Notes: generated from the sequence alone by a model not told the origin. 64,000 nt of DNA from Kyrpidia tusciae DSM 2912 (GCF_000092905.1 NC_014098.1:496001-560000); one strand, 5' to 3'. Counted from the first letter of the stretch, positions 52,832 to 61,816 are shown. A program made the numbers and translations.

Positions 52832-53281
52832 TGATTTTGCACGTAGGGGCCCGGGATTGCTTCCGGACCTCTTTTGTTTTGGTAGGGGAGCGGTCGGCGT
52901 GGGAAGTTGGTATCCCGCCCCAGACCATTCCGAAATACGGACAAGAGGGTGGCCAATCGTGAACTGCAGACAAGACACGATGGTTCGTCGCGGGTTGGCC
53001 TCGTACGGGATTCTTGCCGTGAACATTCGGTTTTCTGGGGAACCCTACCGGCCTATCGGCCAGCGGTGGCGGGTCTGGCCGGGATTCTGGAAGCAACGTC
53101 TAAGCCCTGATAGACTTCGGAACCCAGGGCAGCTTCCTGGCTATGTTCGCGGTTCTGTTCGGATTCGTCAAAGATCGGGCCGGGAGCCGGTTTCGTGATA
53201 AATACAACAAACTGTCACACGCGGTCTCCCATCCCCCCTTTACCCCACAATCCAGACGAATAAAATCGATGGTGAGAAATA
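52832..53281. other. spacer upstream of the cytochrome genes
   Basis: Several short open frames but none with motifs, start and ribosome site together. GC-rich to about 53170, then AT-rich. Confidence 0.45.
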
Positions 53282-53306
53282 TGTTATTTTATAACGATAA
53301 ATAACA
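53282..53306. promoter_or_regulatory. inverted repeat before the cytochrome operon
   Basis: TGTTATTT and AAATAACA are perfect 8-base arms with nine bases between, about 77 bases before the first gene. It is AT-rich and could be a repressor or activator site near the promoter. Confidence 0.55.
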
Positions 53307-53382
53307 ATCGGGGGTGGTGACCGCGAAAAGGAGTGCGTAACTTTATCGTCTTTGTCCAGCCTGTACCTGGAGGTGACGTGGA

Positions 53383-54765
53383 TTGGAATTTCCTGTATTC
53401 ACCCTGGACCAGTTCGGATCGGGGAGCTTGATTGCCCTGGTGGCCATTGTTCACGTACTGATCAGCCACGGGGCGGCCGTCGGTGGGTCGATCATGGTGG
53501 TGGCCCTTGAAACCTACGCCATGAAACACAAGGACCTGGAGATGGACGATTTTGCCCACCGGTTGTTAAAGTACTTCTTCGTGGTGACCACCGCCGTGGG
53601 GGCCCTTACAGGAGTGGGCATCTGGCTGACCACGGGGGTGGTCCAGCCGGCGGCCATCGGATCGATGCTGCGTGTCTTTTTCTGGTTCTGGTTCACCGAA
53701 TGGATTGTGTTTGTCTCCGAAGTGGTCCTCGTCGTCCTGTACTATTTCACCTGGCCGAAACTCACCGGAGCGAAAAAGGTGCTCCACCGGAACATCGGTA
53801 TTGCCTACGCGGTATCCTCGTGGTTGACCATGACTTTGATCACCGGGATTCTGGCCTTCATGCTGACTCCCGGGGCGTGGCTGGCGGACGGTTCCCGCTG
53901 GGAAGCCTTTTTCAATCCCACCTACTTGCCCTCTCTGGCTTTCCGCACCTTCTTGGCTTTGGCGTTGGCCTCGGGATTCACGATGCTCTATACCCAGATC
54001 ACGGTCCGCAAACCGGAGCTTCGGGCCCGGGTTCTGGGGGTGGCTTCGCGAGTGCTCGCCGGGGCCGGGGTGATGATGTTTCTCACCGGGTACTGGTATT
54101 ACCAGTCGGTTCCCGGAGGGGCCCGGGCGCTCATTCAGTGGGCCACGGCCTTGTCGCCCCAGCAATTTGACCTAATCAATTACGGCGGGATCTTTGTCGC
54201 CTTCCTGTTTGCCATGGTGGCGATCTTTTACCCGATGCGCCTGGCGGCTTCGGGGAGGATCAACCGGGTGATCGGGGTGACGGCTTCGCTTTTGGTCATG
54301 GCTTTGGCGGTGTTTTATGTCGGGGAAATCGAAATGGTCCGGGAATCGATCCGCAAGCCTTACGTGATTTCCGGTTACATGTATGCCAACGGGATACGGG
54401 TGTCGGATGTGGAGCGGCTCAATACGGAAGGAATTCTGCCCAACGCTCGGTTTTCGCCGATCCAACAGGTGACACCGGGACAGGAAATTGAGGCCGGTCG
54501 AGAGATTTTTCGGCTGGAATGTCAGAGTTGCCACGTTTTGCACAATTTTGCCCGCCAGCGCCGGGATCTCGCCTTTCGGTTGCAGGGATGGAATGAGACG
54601 ACCATTTACAATTACGTAAAAAATCTGCATCAAGCCAGGGCCTTTATGCCTCCCTTTGTGGGGACGGATCAAGAGCTGCGGGCGCTCAGCAAGTTCCTCG
54701 CCACGGTACCGACCCAGGGAACCACGGCGACGGCCGGATCCCCCGCCGGTGGGATCCATGAGTAG
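53383..54765 (+). CDS. cytochrome bd-superfamily-like subunit I fused to a c-type haem domain
   Basis: A 460-residue membrane protein. Nine or so helices form a CydA-like core: VAIVHVLISHGAAVGGS near the N-terminus supplies a candidate haem histidine, and WFTEWIVFVSEVVLVVLYY carries a pair of glutamates placed as in the proton/haem channel of bd oxidases. The long quinol-binding Q-loop of true CydA is short or absent. The C-terminal part is a cytochrome c domain with CQSCH at residues 380-384 and a likely Met ligand in FMPPF near residue 425. This fits a bd-superfamily member that would accept electrons from a cytochrome c rather than directly from quinol. TTG start after GGAGGTGA. Confidence 0.72.
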   Translation: MEFPVFTLDQFGSGSLIALVAIVHVLISHGAAVGGSIMVVALETYAMKHKDLEMDDFAHRLLKYFFVVTTAVGALTGVGIWLTTGVVQPAAIGSMLRVFFWFWFTEWIVFVSEVVLVVLYYFTWPKLTGAKKVLHRNIGIAYAVSSWLTMTLITGILAFMLTPGAWLADGSRWEAFFNPTYLPSLAFRTFLALALASGFTMLYTQITVRKPELRARVLGVASRVLAGAGVMMFLTGYWYYQSVPGGARALIQWATALSPQQFDLINYGGIFVAFLFAMVAIFYPMRLAASGRINRVIGVTASLLVMALAVFYVGEIEMVRESIRKPYVISGYMYANGIRVSDVERLNTEGILPNARFSPIQQVTPGQEIEAGREIFRLECQSCHVLHNFARQRRDLAFRLQGWNETTIYNYVKNLHQARAFMPPFVGTDQELRALSKFLATVPTQGTTATAGSPAGGIHE

Positions 54766-54793
54766 CGCGGGCAGAGTTGAAAAGGAGTGAAAG

Positions 54794-55909
54794 ATGATGT
54801 CTCCCGTACCTCAGGATTTGCCGATCTCGATCCCGGGTTCCATTCCTTTTTTTACGGTCCTGCTCGTGGTGGGATTCGTGCTGCATATCGTGTTCGTGCT
54901 GCTGACGGTGTCCGGGGCCGTCATGTCGGTGGTCACGGAAGCGGTGGGTCACGCGAAAAAAGATGGCCGTTACCTCGAGTTGGCCCAGCGGGTTCTCACG
55001 GCGACGTCCGTGAACAAGAGTCTGGCGGTGGTGCTCGGCGTGGCGCCGCTTTTGCTCGTCGGGGTCTTGTACACCCGGTTTTTCTATCCGCCCACTGTGA
55101 TTCTCGGCGGCACCTGGCTGTCGGTGATCTGGCTTTTGATTCTCGGTTTTCTCTTGTTGTATGCCTATAAATTCTCCTGGGAGCGCCTTCAGGCCCGCCC
55201 GGGGGTGCACCTGCTGCTCGGGGTTCTCGGGACCATTCCCTTTTTGGTTGTGCCGATGATTTTTGTCGTCGTCATGGGGCTGATGCGCCGCCCGGATTTG
55301 TGGATGCAAACCCACAGTTTTGTCCAGGCGATGTTTTATCCCACGGTATGGCCCCGGTATCTGCATTTTATGGCGGCGACGGCGGTGTTCGGGGGCTTGT
55401 TGCCCATCTGGATCGCCTGGCGGCAAGAGCGGAAGGCGTCCCGGGAGAAAGGCGGAGTGACGTGGACTTCGCCCGAGGCGTCGGTGGCCGGATCGGAGAC
55501 GGCGGCCGCCGCGGAAGCCCAGACCGGAGGTGGCCTTGAAGGGGCGCTGGATTCGCGATGGGCAACCGGCTACGGGCTGCGGTGGACGGGGGTTGCTTTA
55601 CTCATTGAGGTGGTGCTCGGGCTGGTGGTTTTATTCACCATGCCGGCGTCGGTGCGGGGTCATTTTTTGGGAGGGTCGGCCTTCTCGACCTTGGGGTTTG
55701 CGGTGGGCGCGGTGGCGGTGGCCGCTGCCCTGGGCGTGGTGTACGTGGCTCGCCGGCATCTTGACCCCGGGCGGGTGTTGCGAAATCTCGGCATCGCCCT
55801 TTTTGTGGTGGTGCTCGCCATGGCCACGGTTCGGCTCCAGATTCGGGATGTGGAGATTGCGCCCTATACGGCGGCCTCGGAGCCTTCGGGTCAAACCGCA
55901 GGTCCCTAA
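54794..55909 (+). CDS. membrane partner of the bd-like cytochrome
   Basis: A 371-residue protein with about eight or nine membrane helices. It starts IPFFTVLLVVGFVLHIVFVLLTVSGA; the first helix with a His resembles the first helix of CydA-like and related subunits. A second half begins after a charged, Ala/Glu/Gly-rich linker (about residues 220-252). No Cys-x2-Cys-His motif is present. The gap to the previous gene is 28 bases and AAAGGAGTG precedes the ATG, so the two form an operon and presumably one complex. Whether it binds haem is open. Confidence 0.65.
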   Translation: MMSPVPQDLPISIPGSIPFFTVLLVVGFVLHIVFVLLTVSGAVMSVVTEAVGHAKKDGRYLELAQRVLTATSVNKSLAVVLGVAPLLLVGVLYTRFFYPPTVILGGTWLSVIWLLILGFLLLYAYKFSWERLQARPGVHLLLGVLGTIPFLVVPMIFVVVMGLMRRPDLWMQTHSFVQAMFYPTVWPRYLHFMAATAVFGGLLPIWIAWRQERKASREKGGVTWTSPEASVAGSETAAAAEAQTGGGLEGALDSRWATGYGLRWTGVALLIEVVLGLVVLFTMPASVRGHFLGGSAFSTLGFAVGAVAVAAALGVVYVARRHLDPGRVLRNLGIALFVVVLAMATVRLQIRDVEIAPYTAASEPSGQTAGP

Positions 55910-55931
55910 TGAACCCCTGGGCTTCGTGGGT

Positions 55932-55973
55932 TTGTCCGGTGGTGTGATTTTGTGCTATACTTCACACAAAATC
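55932..55973 (+). promoter_or_regulatory. promoter with perfect palindrome before the DeoR-NosL regulator gene
   Basis: TTGTCC (55932-55937) and TATACT (55956-55961) are spaced 18 bases. GATTTTGTG (55946-55954) and CACAAAATC (55965-55973) form perfect 9-base arms, and the -10 box lies in the 10-base spacer between them. A protein bound there would block RNA polymerase, so autorepression is likely. Confidence 0.75.
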
Positions 55974-55996
55974 GCCTCAAGGGAGAGGAACGCCGG

Positions 55997-56599
55997 GTGC
56001 TGCCTGCGGAGCGTCAGAAAAAGATTCTGAGTTGGTTGCAACAGGAAGGGCATTTGAAGATCTCGGATCTGAGCCGTCGCCTTCAGGTGTCGGAGATGAC
56101 GGTGCACCGGGATGTTCGGGTGTTGGCGGATCAAGGGCGGGTGGTGAAGACCTACGGAGGGATCTCCTTGGCGAGCCCCCCGGCCGAGGTGCCGGGACGG
56201 GGCAATGACACTTGCGCCTATTGCCGCCGGCCGGTGGACGATCGCTTGTCGATGACGGCCAACCTCGCCGATGGAATTGTGGAAACGTACTGCTGTCCAC
56301 ACTGTGCACTATTGGCTTGTGCCCACCGCCCCTCCCAGCCGCGCAACTTGCTGGGCCGGGATTTTTTGCTCGGCCACACGGTGGGTGCGGCGGCGGGATG
56401 GTATGTGATGGGGGCGGACATGCCGACACTGTGTTGCGAGCCCCAAGTCCTGCTTTTCGGGGAACGGCGGGACGCCGAGCGGTTTGCGCGGGGATTCGGG
56501 GGTGAGATTTTTGATTTTGACGAGGCGACCCGGGAGATTCAGCTGAGGATGAATCGCCCGAATACCGCCAGTTGTCATCAGGAGGCGGGCCGGAAATAG
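55997..56599 (+). CDS. DeoR-type HTH regulator fused to a NosL-like metal-binding domain
   Basis: A 200-residue protein. Residues 1-57 are a DeoR helix-turn-helix (RQKKILSWLQQEGHLKISDL, VSEMTVHRDVRVLADQG). The C-terminal 130 residues follow the NosL pattern: CAYC (73-76), DDRLSMTANLADGIVETYCCPHC (81-103), HTVGAAAGWYVMGADMP (127-143), CC (146-147) and GERRDAERFARGFGGEIFDFDEA. Conserved Cys/Met/His could bind Cu(I) or another soft metal. Instead of a sugar-phosphate domain it has this metal module, so it is probably a metal-sensing repressor. GTG 55997 has GGGAGAGG upstream. It lies between the bd-like cytochrome genes and the FixH-like lipoprotein gene. Confidence 0.8.
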   Translation: MLPAERQKKILSWLQQEGHLKISDLSRRLQVSEMTVHRDVRVLADQGRVVKTYGGISLASPPAEVPGRGNDTCAYCRRPVDDRLSMTANLADGIVETYCCPHCALLACAHRPSQPRNLLGRDFLLGHTVGAAAGWYVMGADMPTLCCEPQVLLFGERRDAERFARGFGGEIFDFDEATREIQLRMNRPNTASCHQEAGRK

Positions 56600-56715
56600 T
56601 CGGCCTGCCTTTGGCGTTGTTCATACAGTTGCCACAAGTGTAGCTCGAATGGGCCAGTGATTGGAGGCTCGCGCTGTTGTATGATACCCGGGGTCAAGAT
56701 GAAAGGAAGAGGTGC

Positions 56716-57186
56716 ATGAGCATGCAACGTCGCTGGGTTTGGACGGGGGTGTCCCTTTCCGTTGCCGCCGGACTGCTGGCGGGCTGCGGCCAGACCGCCG
56801 CTCCGTCCCACACCGACCAGTCCCAGGGGAACCCGGGGACATCCGCTTCATCCACAGACATGACTATGGATTCGGGCATGAACATGGATCAACAGTTTGA
56901 CATCGCATTCTCCACAGATCCCCCCGGTCCCGTAAAGGCCAATCAGCCCGTGAAGCTGATTGAAAAGGTGAGCAAGAAGGGCACTCCCATCAGTGGAGCT
57001 TACATTAAATTAGAGATCTGGAAAGATGGGGACTCCAAGCACGAGATGGTGGATGTGGTGGAAGGTCCCAGCGGCACCTACACGGTGGAAAAAACCTTTG
57101 ACAAGCCCGGACTCTACCATGTCACCCTCCACACCACAGCCCTGGGATTCCACGAAATGCCGACCAAAAACATTGAAGTCCAGTAG
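56716..57186 (+). CDS. FixH/YtkA-like lipoprotein
   Basis: A 156-residue lipoprotein with a basic start and lipobox AGLLAGC (Cys near 22). Met-rich segments (TDMTMDSGMNMDQQ) follow, then a YtkA/FixH-type immunoglobulin-like domain: VKANQPVKLIEKVSKKGTPI, YIKLEIWKDGDSKHEMVDV, GTYTVEKTFDKPGLYHVTLH. Such proteins help copper delivery or assembly of haem-copper oxidases. The Met and His residues suggest a copper site. It lies in the cytochrome module downstream of the metal-sensing regulator. Confidence 0.75.
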   Translation: MSMQRRWVWTGVSLSVAAGLLAGCGQTAAPSHTDQSQGNPGTSASSTDMTMDSGMNMDQQFDIAFSTDPPGPVKANQPVKLIEKVSKKGTPISGAYIKLEIWKDGDSKHEMVDVVEGPSGTYTVEKTFDKPGLYHVTLHTTALGFHEMPTKNIEVQ

Positions 57187-57404
57187 CCCGCTCAGCAGCT
57201 TAGGGGAAGGACCACCAGATCCAGAGGAGCAGGGCGACGCAAAGTGGCGGCGGTCTGTTGGGAGCCGCCGGGCCATGGGGATTCGCCGGACACCGGTGGC
57301 CATTTGTGAAGAAATTCTGACAGGGGCATGTAAGGCGCTTGACCCCGCTGGGGTTTCCGGCCAGAATGAAGGTGACATGTCGAAGACGAAAGCGTGGGAG
57401 AAGA

Positions 57405-57866
57405 TTGACTGCAGAAAGCGTCGCCTATCTAAACGAAGCTTTCATGCTGGCCAGCGCCGGTTCGGCGGCCGTTGGGTGGTATTTGATTCGGCGAGGGCGC
57501 CGGGAGGCCCACCGAAGGGCCATGTTAACGAGCGTCTTGCTGGGTGCGGCATTTTTTCTGAGTTATGTGCTAAAGACAATACTCATCGGGGATACCAGCT
57601 TCGGAGGGCCTGCACAGTGGCGGGAGCCGTATCAAATTTTTCTCCAGGCCCACTCCGTTCTCGCGACGGTGGCCGCGGTGCTTGGGATCGTGACGTTGCG
57701 CTACGCCTTCAAAAGCCGATTTGCTTCCCATAAACGGATCGGCCCTTGGACGGTCACGATCTGGCTGATCACGGCGGCCACCGGCCTGATGGTCTTCTTA
57801 TTGTTGTATGTGATATACGAGCCGGGTCCCACGAGAAACATGTTTCGGACTTGGCTCGGATTCTAG
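57405..57866 (+). CDS. DUF420 membrane protein (CtaM-like)
   Basis: A 153-residue protein with four predicted membrane helices and conserved histidines of the DUF420 family: REAHRRAMLTSVLLGAAFFLSYVLK and ILQAH region FLQAHSVLATVA, then SHKRIGPWTVTIWLITAATGLMVFLLLY. The B. subtilis relative CtaM is needed for maturation of cytochrome caa3/aa3 oxidase. Start uncertain: TTG 57405 has GGGAG four bases upstream; an in-frame ATG at 57366 has no good site. It fits the respiratory context. Confidence 0.78.
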   Translation: MTAESVAYLNEAFMLASAGSAAVGWYLIRRGRREAHRRAMLTSVLLGAAFFLSYVLKTILIGDTSFGGPAQWREPYQIFLQAHSVLATVAAVLGIVTLRYAFKSRFASHKRIGPWTVTIWLITAATGLMVFLLLYVIYEPGPTRNMFRTWLGF

Positions 57867-57869
57867 GCG

Positions 57870-58448
57870 TCAGGGTCCGAACAACTGGTCGGCTCGGCCC
57901 GTCAGGGCGCTGAAGAGATCTTTGTTATCGGTCGCGATTTTCCACCCGTCCTTCGTTTTGACCAGGTTGATTTTGACATCAGATGTGGTGTTCGGGGCAT
58001 TCGGGTCGTTCATGGCGTTGATCAGGATTCTTTGTGCCATGGCTTCATTCTGCTGTTTGGCGGAGGGGTCGTTCGCAAAGGCCTGGGCGAGTGCCATGCT
58101 GAATAGGTCTTTCATTGAATTGGCGACAATCCGGCCCAGGTCCAACGTGGTGATTTTTGCGCTGACGGTGGCTTTGTCGCCACTTATGTTTTCTTCCCCA
58201 AGCTCGAAGGTCATCTTCGTGAGTAATGATTTCGCCATCTCTGTGGTGGTCGGGTCAGTGGGGTTCAACAGGCTGTTCTCGGTAGAATCCTGAGATTCCG
58301 TCCATTTTCTGGATTCCTCGGGGTCGAACTTTTGAACCGCAGTGAGGTAATTCTGGGCCACGTTTGTGGGGGATGCTCCAAACCATGCACATCCGGCCAG
58401 GAAAAAGGCGAGTCCCAGGGCTAGAAGGGGGAATCGGCGAACTTTCAA
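57870..58448 (-). CDS. lipoprotein with DUF4878-like domain
   Basis: A 192-residue lipoprotein: RRFPLLALGLAFFLAGC with the acylated Cys near residue 19. The mature part has the cystatin-like fold pattern seen in DUF4878 proteins (NVAQNYLTAVQKFDPEESRKW..., ISGDKATVSAKITTLDLGRIVANSM, KINLVKTKDGWKIATDNKDLFSALTG). TTG 58448 is chosen for AAAGGATG upstream and for the signal peptide. The function is unknown. It is convergent with the DUF420 gene. Confidence 0.75.
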   Translation of the reverse strand: MKVRRFPLLALGLAFFLAGCAWFGASPTNVAQNYLTAVQKFDPEESRKWTESQDSTENSLLNPTDPTTTEMAKSLLTKMTFELGEENISGDKATVSAKITTLDLGRIVANSMKDLFSMALAQAFANDPSAKQQNEAMAQRILINAMNDPNAPNTTSDVKINLVKTKDGWKIATDNKDLFSALTGRADQLFGP

Positions 58449-58602
58449 TTTTTCAACATCCTTTCGAGGTAGGGTGAGGGACCCTTTTATTATATAGAAT
58501 CGGTTCGGGGTTGCGGTAGCGAGGATTCGACCGGGTACCTGGTGGGGATCGCTTGGCCCCTCGGGGGACATCGGAAGAACTGCCGTGGAAGAGGGGAGTG
58601 GA

Positions 58603-59754
58603 ATGGGCCGTTTGGCAGTGCGGGGGAACCTCATCGTGGATCGGGAGGTGCGGGAAGACTGGATTTTAAGTTGTGAAGATGGGGTGATTGTGCACGCCGG
58701 GCCCTGGCGGGGGGAGGCGGTGGATGTTCGGGTGACGGGTGGGTACGTCGCTCCGGGGTACGTGGACGTTCACGTGCACGGCGCCGGGGGATGCGATGTA
58801 ATGGACGCCAGCGAAACCGCCTTGGCAAGAATCGCCCAAACCCTGGCCGCCCACGGTGTCACCGGGTTTCTCGCCACCACCCTCACCGCCGGTCTCCGCT
58901 CGTTAACAGAGGTGCTTCGGACGTGCCGCGTCTTTGCCCTGAGACCCAGCCCCGGCGCGGCCCTTCTGGGCGTTCATCTCGAAGGGCCTTGGATCGCCCC
59001 GGAGTACAAGGGGGCCCAGAACCCAGCTTTTATCGCAGATCCCACTGTGTTCGACGCCAGGGTCCTGTTGTGGGCAGCGGGAGGGTGGCTCCGCATCGTC
59101 ACCTTAGCTCCGGAACGCCCGGGTGCCAGGGAAGTTATCGCCTACCTTCGGTCCCGTGGGGTCCGGGTTTCTGCCGGCCATACCTCCGCGACTTGGGCGG
59201 AGATGAAGGCGGCGGCCGGATGGGGGGTGTCCCAGGTGACCCATTGTTTTAACGCCATGCGGGGATTTCACCACCGGGAGCCGGGCGTTGTGGGTGCGGC
59301 GATGATGCAGGGAGAATGGGAGGTGGAGCTGATTGCCGACGGGATTCACGTGCACCCCGGGGCGATGGGCCTCCTCTACCGCGTGAAGGGGGCGGATCAC
59401 ATCCTGCTCGTCAGCGATGCCATGAGGGCGGCGGGTATGCCCGATGGCGATTATAATCTCGGCGGTCTCGCGGTCACTGTCCGGGACGGGGCGGCCAGGC
59501 TTCCGGACGGTACTTTGGCCGGGGGTACGCTGATGTTGGATCGAGCGGTTCAGAATATGGTGCGGCTCTGCGGAGTCCCCGTGGGCGAGGCGGTGACGAT
59601 GGCTTCGGAGGTTCCCGCCCGGGCGGCGGGGTACGGGCACCGGAAGGGCCGCCTCGCGGTGGGGTATGATGCGGATTTCGTGGTCTTGGACAGGAATCTG
59701 AGGGTTCAGCAGACTTTTATCGCGGGAGTGGAGAGATGGCCGGTGGGTCGGTGA
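58603..59754 (+). CDS. nagA: N-acetylglucosamine-6-phosphate deacetylase
   Basis: Removes acetate from GlcNAc-6-phosphate for amino-sugar recycling or use. The amidohydrolase motifs are present: YVDVHVHGAGGCDVMDA (metal His pair), LLGVHLEGPWIAPEYKGAQNPAF (Glu metal ligand), SAGHTSATWAEM, HCFNAMRGFHHREPG and LVSDAMRAAGMPDG (catalytic Asp). The length of 383 residues is normal. The ATG at 58603 follows GAGGGGAG. No nagB or phosphotransferase gene is adjacent. Confidence 0.92.
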   Translation: MGRLAVRGNLIVDREVREDWILSCEDGVIVHAGPWRGEAVDVRVTGGYVAPGYVDVHVHGAGGCDVMDASETALARIAQTLAAHGVTGFLATTLTAGLRSLTEVLRTCRVFALRPSPGAALLGVHLEGPWIAPEYKGAQNPAFIADPTVFDARVLLWAAGGWLRIVTLAPERPGAREVIAYLRSRGVRVSAGHTSATWAEMKAAAGWGVSQVTHCFNAMRGFHHREPGVVGAAMMQGEWEVELIADGIHVHPGAMGLLYRVKGADHILLVSDAMRAAGMPDGDYNLGGLAVTVRDGAARLPDGTLAGGTLMLDRAVQNMVRLCGVPVGEAVTMASEVPARAAGYGHRKGRLAVGYDADFVVLDRNLRVQQTFIAGVERWPVGR

Positions 59755-59836
59755 AGTGACAGAACCTATGGTTCAAATGAATGACAGTGTTCCGGCACCG
59801 TCGCGACGGTGGCTCGGAGACTCGCAGCTGAATGGG

Positions 59837-59863
59837 AACCCGGGGGAATCCTCCGGTTTTTTT
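59837..59863 (+). terminator. terminator-like hairpin upstream of kdp
   Basis: AACCcGGGGG pairs with CTCCGGTT around a small loop, with a mismatch, and seven T follow. It may end the nagA transcript or act as an attenuator in the kdp leader. Confidence 0.65.
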
Positions 59864-60023
59864 ATGCTTTCTTGACCTTTTAGCGAGCAACTTTGACCCG
59901 CCTTTGACGGCGGCCGGCTTTATAATGCCTGTGTGCCCGGGGCACATTGCGCACAATACGGTTTAGACGGGCGGAGATACGACAACACGGACGAACGAGG
60001 TGAGGAGTGTGGTAGGGTGGTGG

Positions 60024-60098
60024 ATGCTCGGTGGGTTGGTTTCGTTGGCCATTCTCCTGTATCTGCTGTACGCACTGTTTCGGGTGGAGGATCTGTGA
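60024..60098 (+). CDS. kdpF: KdpF small subunit of the potassium pump
   Basis: A 24-residue single-helix peptide (GGLVSLAILLYLLYALFRVEDL) that stabilises the KdpABC complex in the membrane. The helix and the charged end RVEDL match the family. ATG 60024 is likely; a GTG 15 bases upstream would add five residues. The stop lies two bases before kdpA. Confidence 0.85.
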   Translation: MLGGLVSLAILLYLLYALFRVEDL

Positions 60099-60100
60099 TC

Positions 60101-61816
60101 ATGTCCGGAGTCGCGTCTGACGTGCTGCAGATGGTGTTGCTCTTGGCGGCGGTGCTGCTGGCCGCCTGGCCCTTGGGACGGTATATGGCCCGGGTATTCC
60201 AGGGCGAGCGCACGTTTCTCGATCCGGTGCTGCGGCCGCTGGAGCGCGGTCTCTACCGGCTGTTCGGCCTAAACGCAAGTCGGGAAATGTCCTGGAAGAC
60301 GTACGCCTGGGCGGTGATCGCGTTCAACGCCGTGGGGATGGCGGTGCTTTTCGTGCTCCAGTTGGTCCAGGGGTGGCTCCCGTTCAATCCCCAACATTTT
60401 TCAGCCGTTCGGTGGGACACGGCGCTCAATACGGCGGCCAGTTTTATCACAAACACGAACTGGCAGTCCTACAGCGGAGAATCCACCATGAGCTACTTCA
60501 CCCAGATGGCCGGCCTCACGGTGCAGAACTTCCTGTCGGGCGCCACGGGCGTGGCCGTGTTGATTGCCCTGATCCGGGGGCTGGTACGGCGCCGGGCATC
60601 GGCGATCGGGAATTTTTGGGTGGACATGACGCGCTGCACCCTGTGGGTGCTTCTGCCCCTGTCTCTGGTGGTGTCCCTGGTCTTGGTGTCCCAGGGGGTG
60701 ATTCAAAATCTTCACCCGTACGTGACCGTACAAACGGTGGAGGGGGTGAATCAAACCCTGGCGATGGGCCCGGTGGCTTCTCAGGAGGCCATCAAAATGC
60801 TCGGGACCAATGGCGGGGGGTTTTTCGGGGCCAATTCCGCCCACCCCTTTGAGAATCCCACGCCGCTCAGCGACCTGGTCGAAATCTGGTCCATCATCGT
60901 GATCCCGGCGGCCCTGGTGTTCACCTTCGGCCGCATGATCGGTAAACCGCGCCAGGGTGCCGCGATTCTCGGGGCGATGCTGTTCCTGCTCGTTGTGGCG
61001 TTGGCCGGGAATTACATTTCGGAACGGATGGGCAATCCGCTTCTCGCCCAGATGGGGGTGCAGGCGCCCACAGCGATGGAAGGCAAAGAGGTGCGGTTCG
61101 GCCTCGGGCAGTCCTCTCTGTTTAGCGTGGTCACCACGGCGGTGGCCTGCGGGGCCGTCAACAACATGCACGACAGCCTGACTCCGCTGGGCGGCATGGT
61201 GCCCATGCTTCTGATGATGCTCGGCGAGGTGGTGTTCGGCGGGGAGGGGTCCGGCCTGTACGGCATGCTGGTTTTCGCCATTCTGGCGGTGTTCCTCGTC
61301 GGCCTCATGGTCGGTCGGACGCCGGAGTTTCTGGGGAAAAAAATCGAGTCCCGGGAGGTCAAACTGGCCACTCTGGCCGGCGTGATCATTCCGTCCGCCA
61401 CCATTCTCATCGGTGCCGCGATCTCCGTGGTGACGCCGGCCGGACTGGCGTCTCTGGGCAATCCGGGGCCGCATGGGTTGAGCGAAGTGCTGTACGGTTT
61501 CGCTTCGGGCGTGGGAAACAACGGCAGCGCTTTTGCGGGATTAAACGCCAATACGCCCTATTATAATCTGATGATTGCCGCCGCCATGTTGATCGGGCGG
61601 TTTGGAGTGATCGTTCCGGTGTTGGGGATCGCGGGCAGTCTGGCGGAGAAAAACAAGGTGCCCGAAGGTCCCGGGACATTCCGGACCGATACCCCGTTGT
61701 TTTCCGTTCTTTTGTCCGTCACCATCGTTTTGGTGGTCGCCCTGACGTTCTTTCCTAGCCTGGCTCTCGGGCCGATCGTGGAACACATCATGATGTGGCA
61801 AGGTATGGCTGCATAG
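60101..61816 (+). CDS. kdpA: potassium-transporting ATPase subunit A
   Basis: The potassium-binding and translocating subunit of the high-affinity KdpFABC pump. A 571-residue protein with ten helices in the superfamily-of-K-transporters fold. Selectivity-filter-like segments: [48 protein letters not shown] and [12 protein letters not shown]. The ATG at 60101 follows GGTGGAGG; the longer frame to 59933 runs over kdpF in another frame and is not real. A long frame on the opposite strand is a shadow. Confidence 0.95.
   Translation: MSGVASDVLQMVLLLAAVLLAAWPLGRYMARVFQGERTFLDPVLRPLERGLYRLFGLNASREMSWKTYAWAVIAFNAVGMAVLFVLQLVQGWLPFNPQHFSAVRWDTALNTAASFITNTNWQSYSGESTMSYFTQMAGLTVQNFLSGATGVAVLIALIRGLVRRRASAIGNFWVDMTRCTLWVLLPLSLVVSLVLVSQGVIQNLHPYVTVQTVEGVNQTLAMGPVASQEAIKMLGTNGGGFFGANSAHPFENPTPLSDLVEIWSIIVIPAALVFTFGRMIGKPRQGAAILGAMLFLLVVALAGNYISERMGNPLLAQMGVQAPTAMEGKEVRFGLGQSSLFSVVTTAVACGAVNNMHDSLTPLGGMVPMLLMMLGEVVFGGEGSGLYGMLVFAILAVFLVGLMVGRTPEFLGKKIESREVKLATLAGVIIPSATILIGAAISVVTPAGLASLGNPGPHGLSEVLYGFASGVGNNGSAFAGLNANTPYYNLMIAAAMLIGRFGVIVPVLGIAGSLAEKNKVPEGPGTFRTDTPLFSVLLSVTIVLVVALTFFPSLALGPIVEHIMMWQGMAA

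Noticed and set aside
52821-53198. 125-codon plus-strand frame upstream of the cytochrome genes
   Set aside because: No homology, overlaps the hicAB promoter region, and the composition is unlike the neighbouring genes.
59770-59870. c-di-AMP riboswitch before kdp
   Set aside because: Only one short stretch resembles the consensus; the other conserved segments were not found, so it is kept as a hypothesis and not listed as a feature.
60401-61474. 357-codon minus-strand frame inside kdpA
   Set aside because: Antisense shadow of a GC-rich gene; His/Arg-rich product without motifs.
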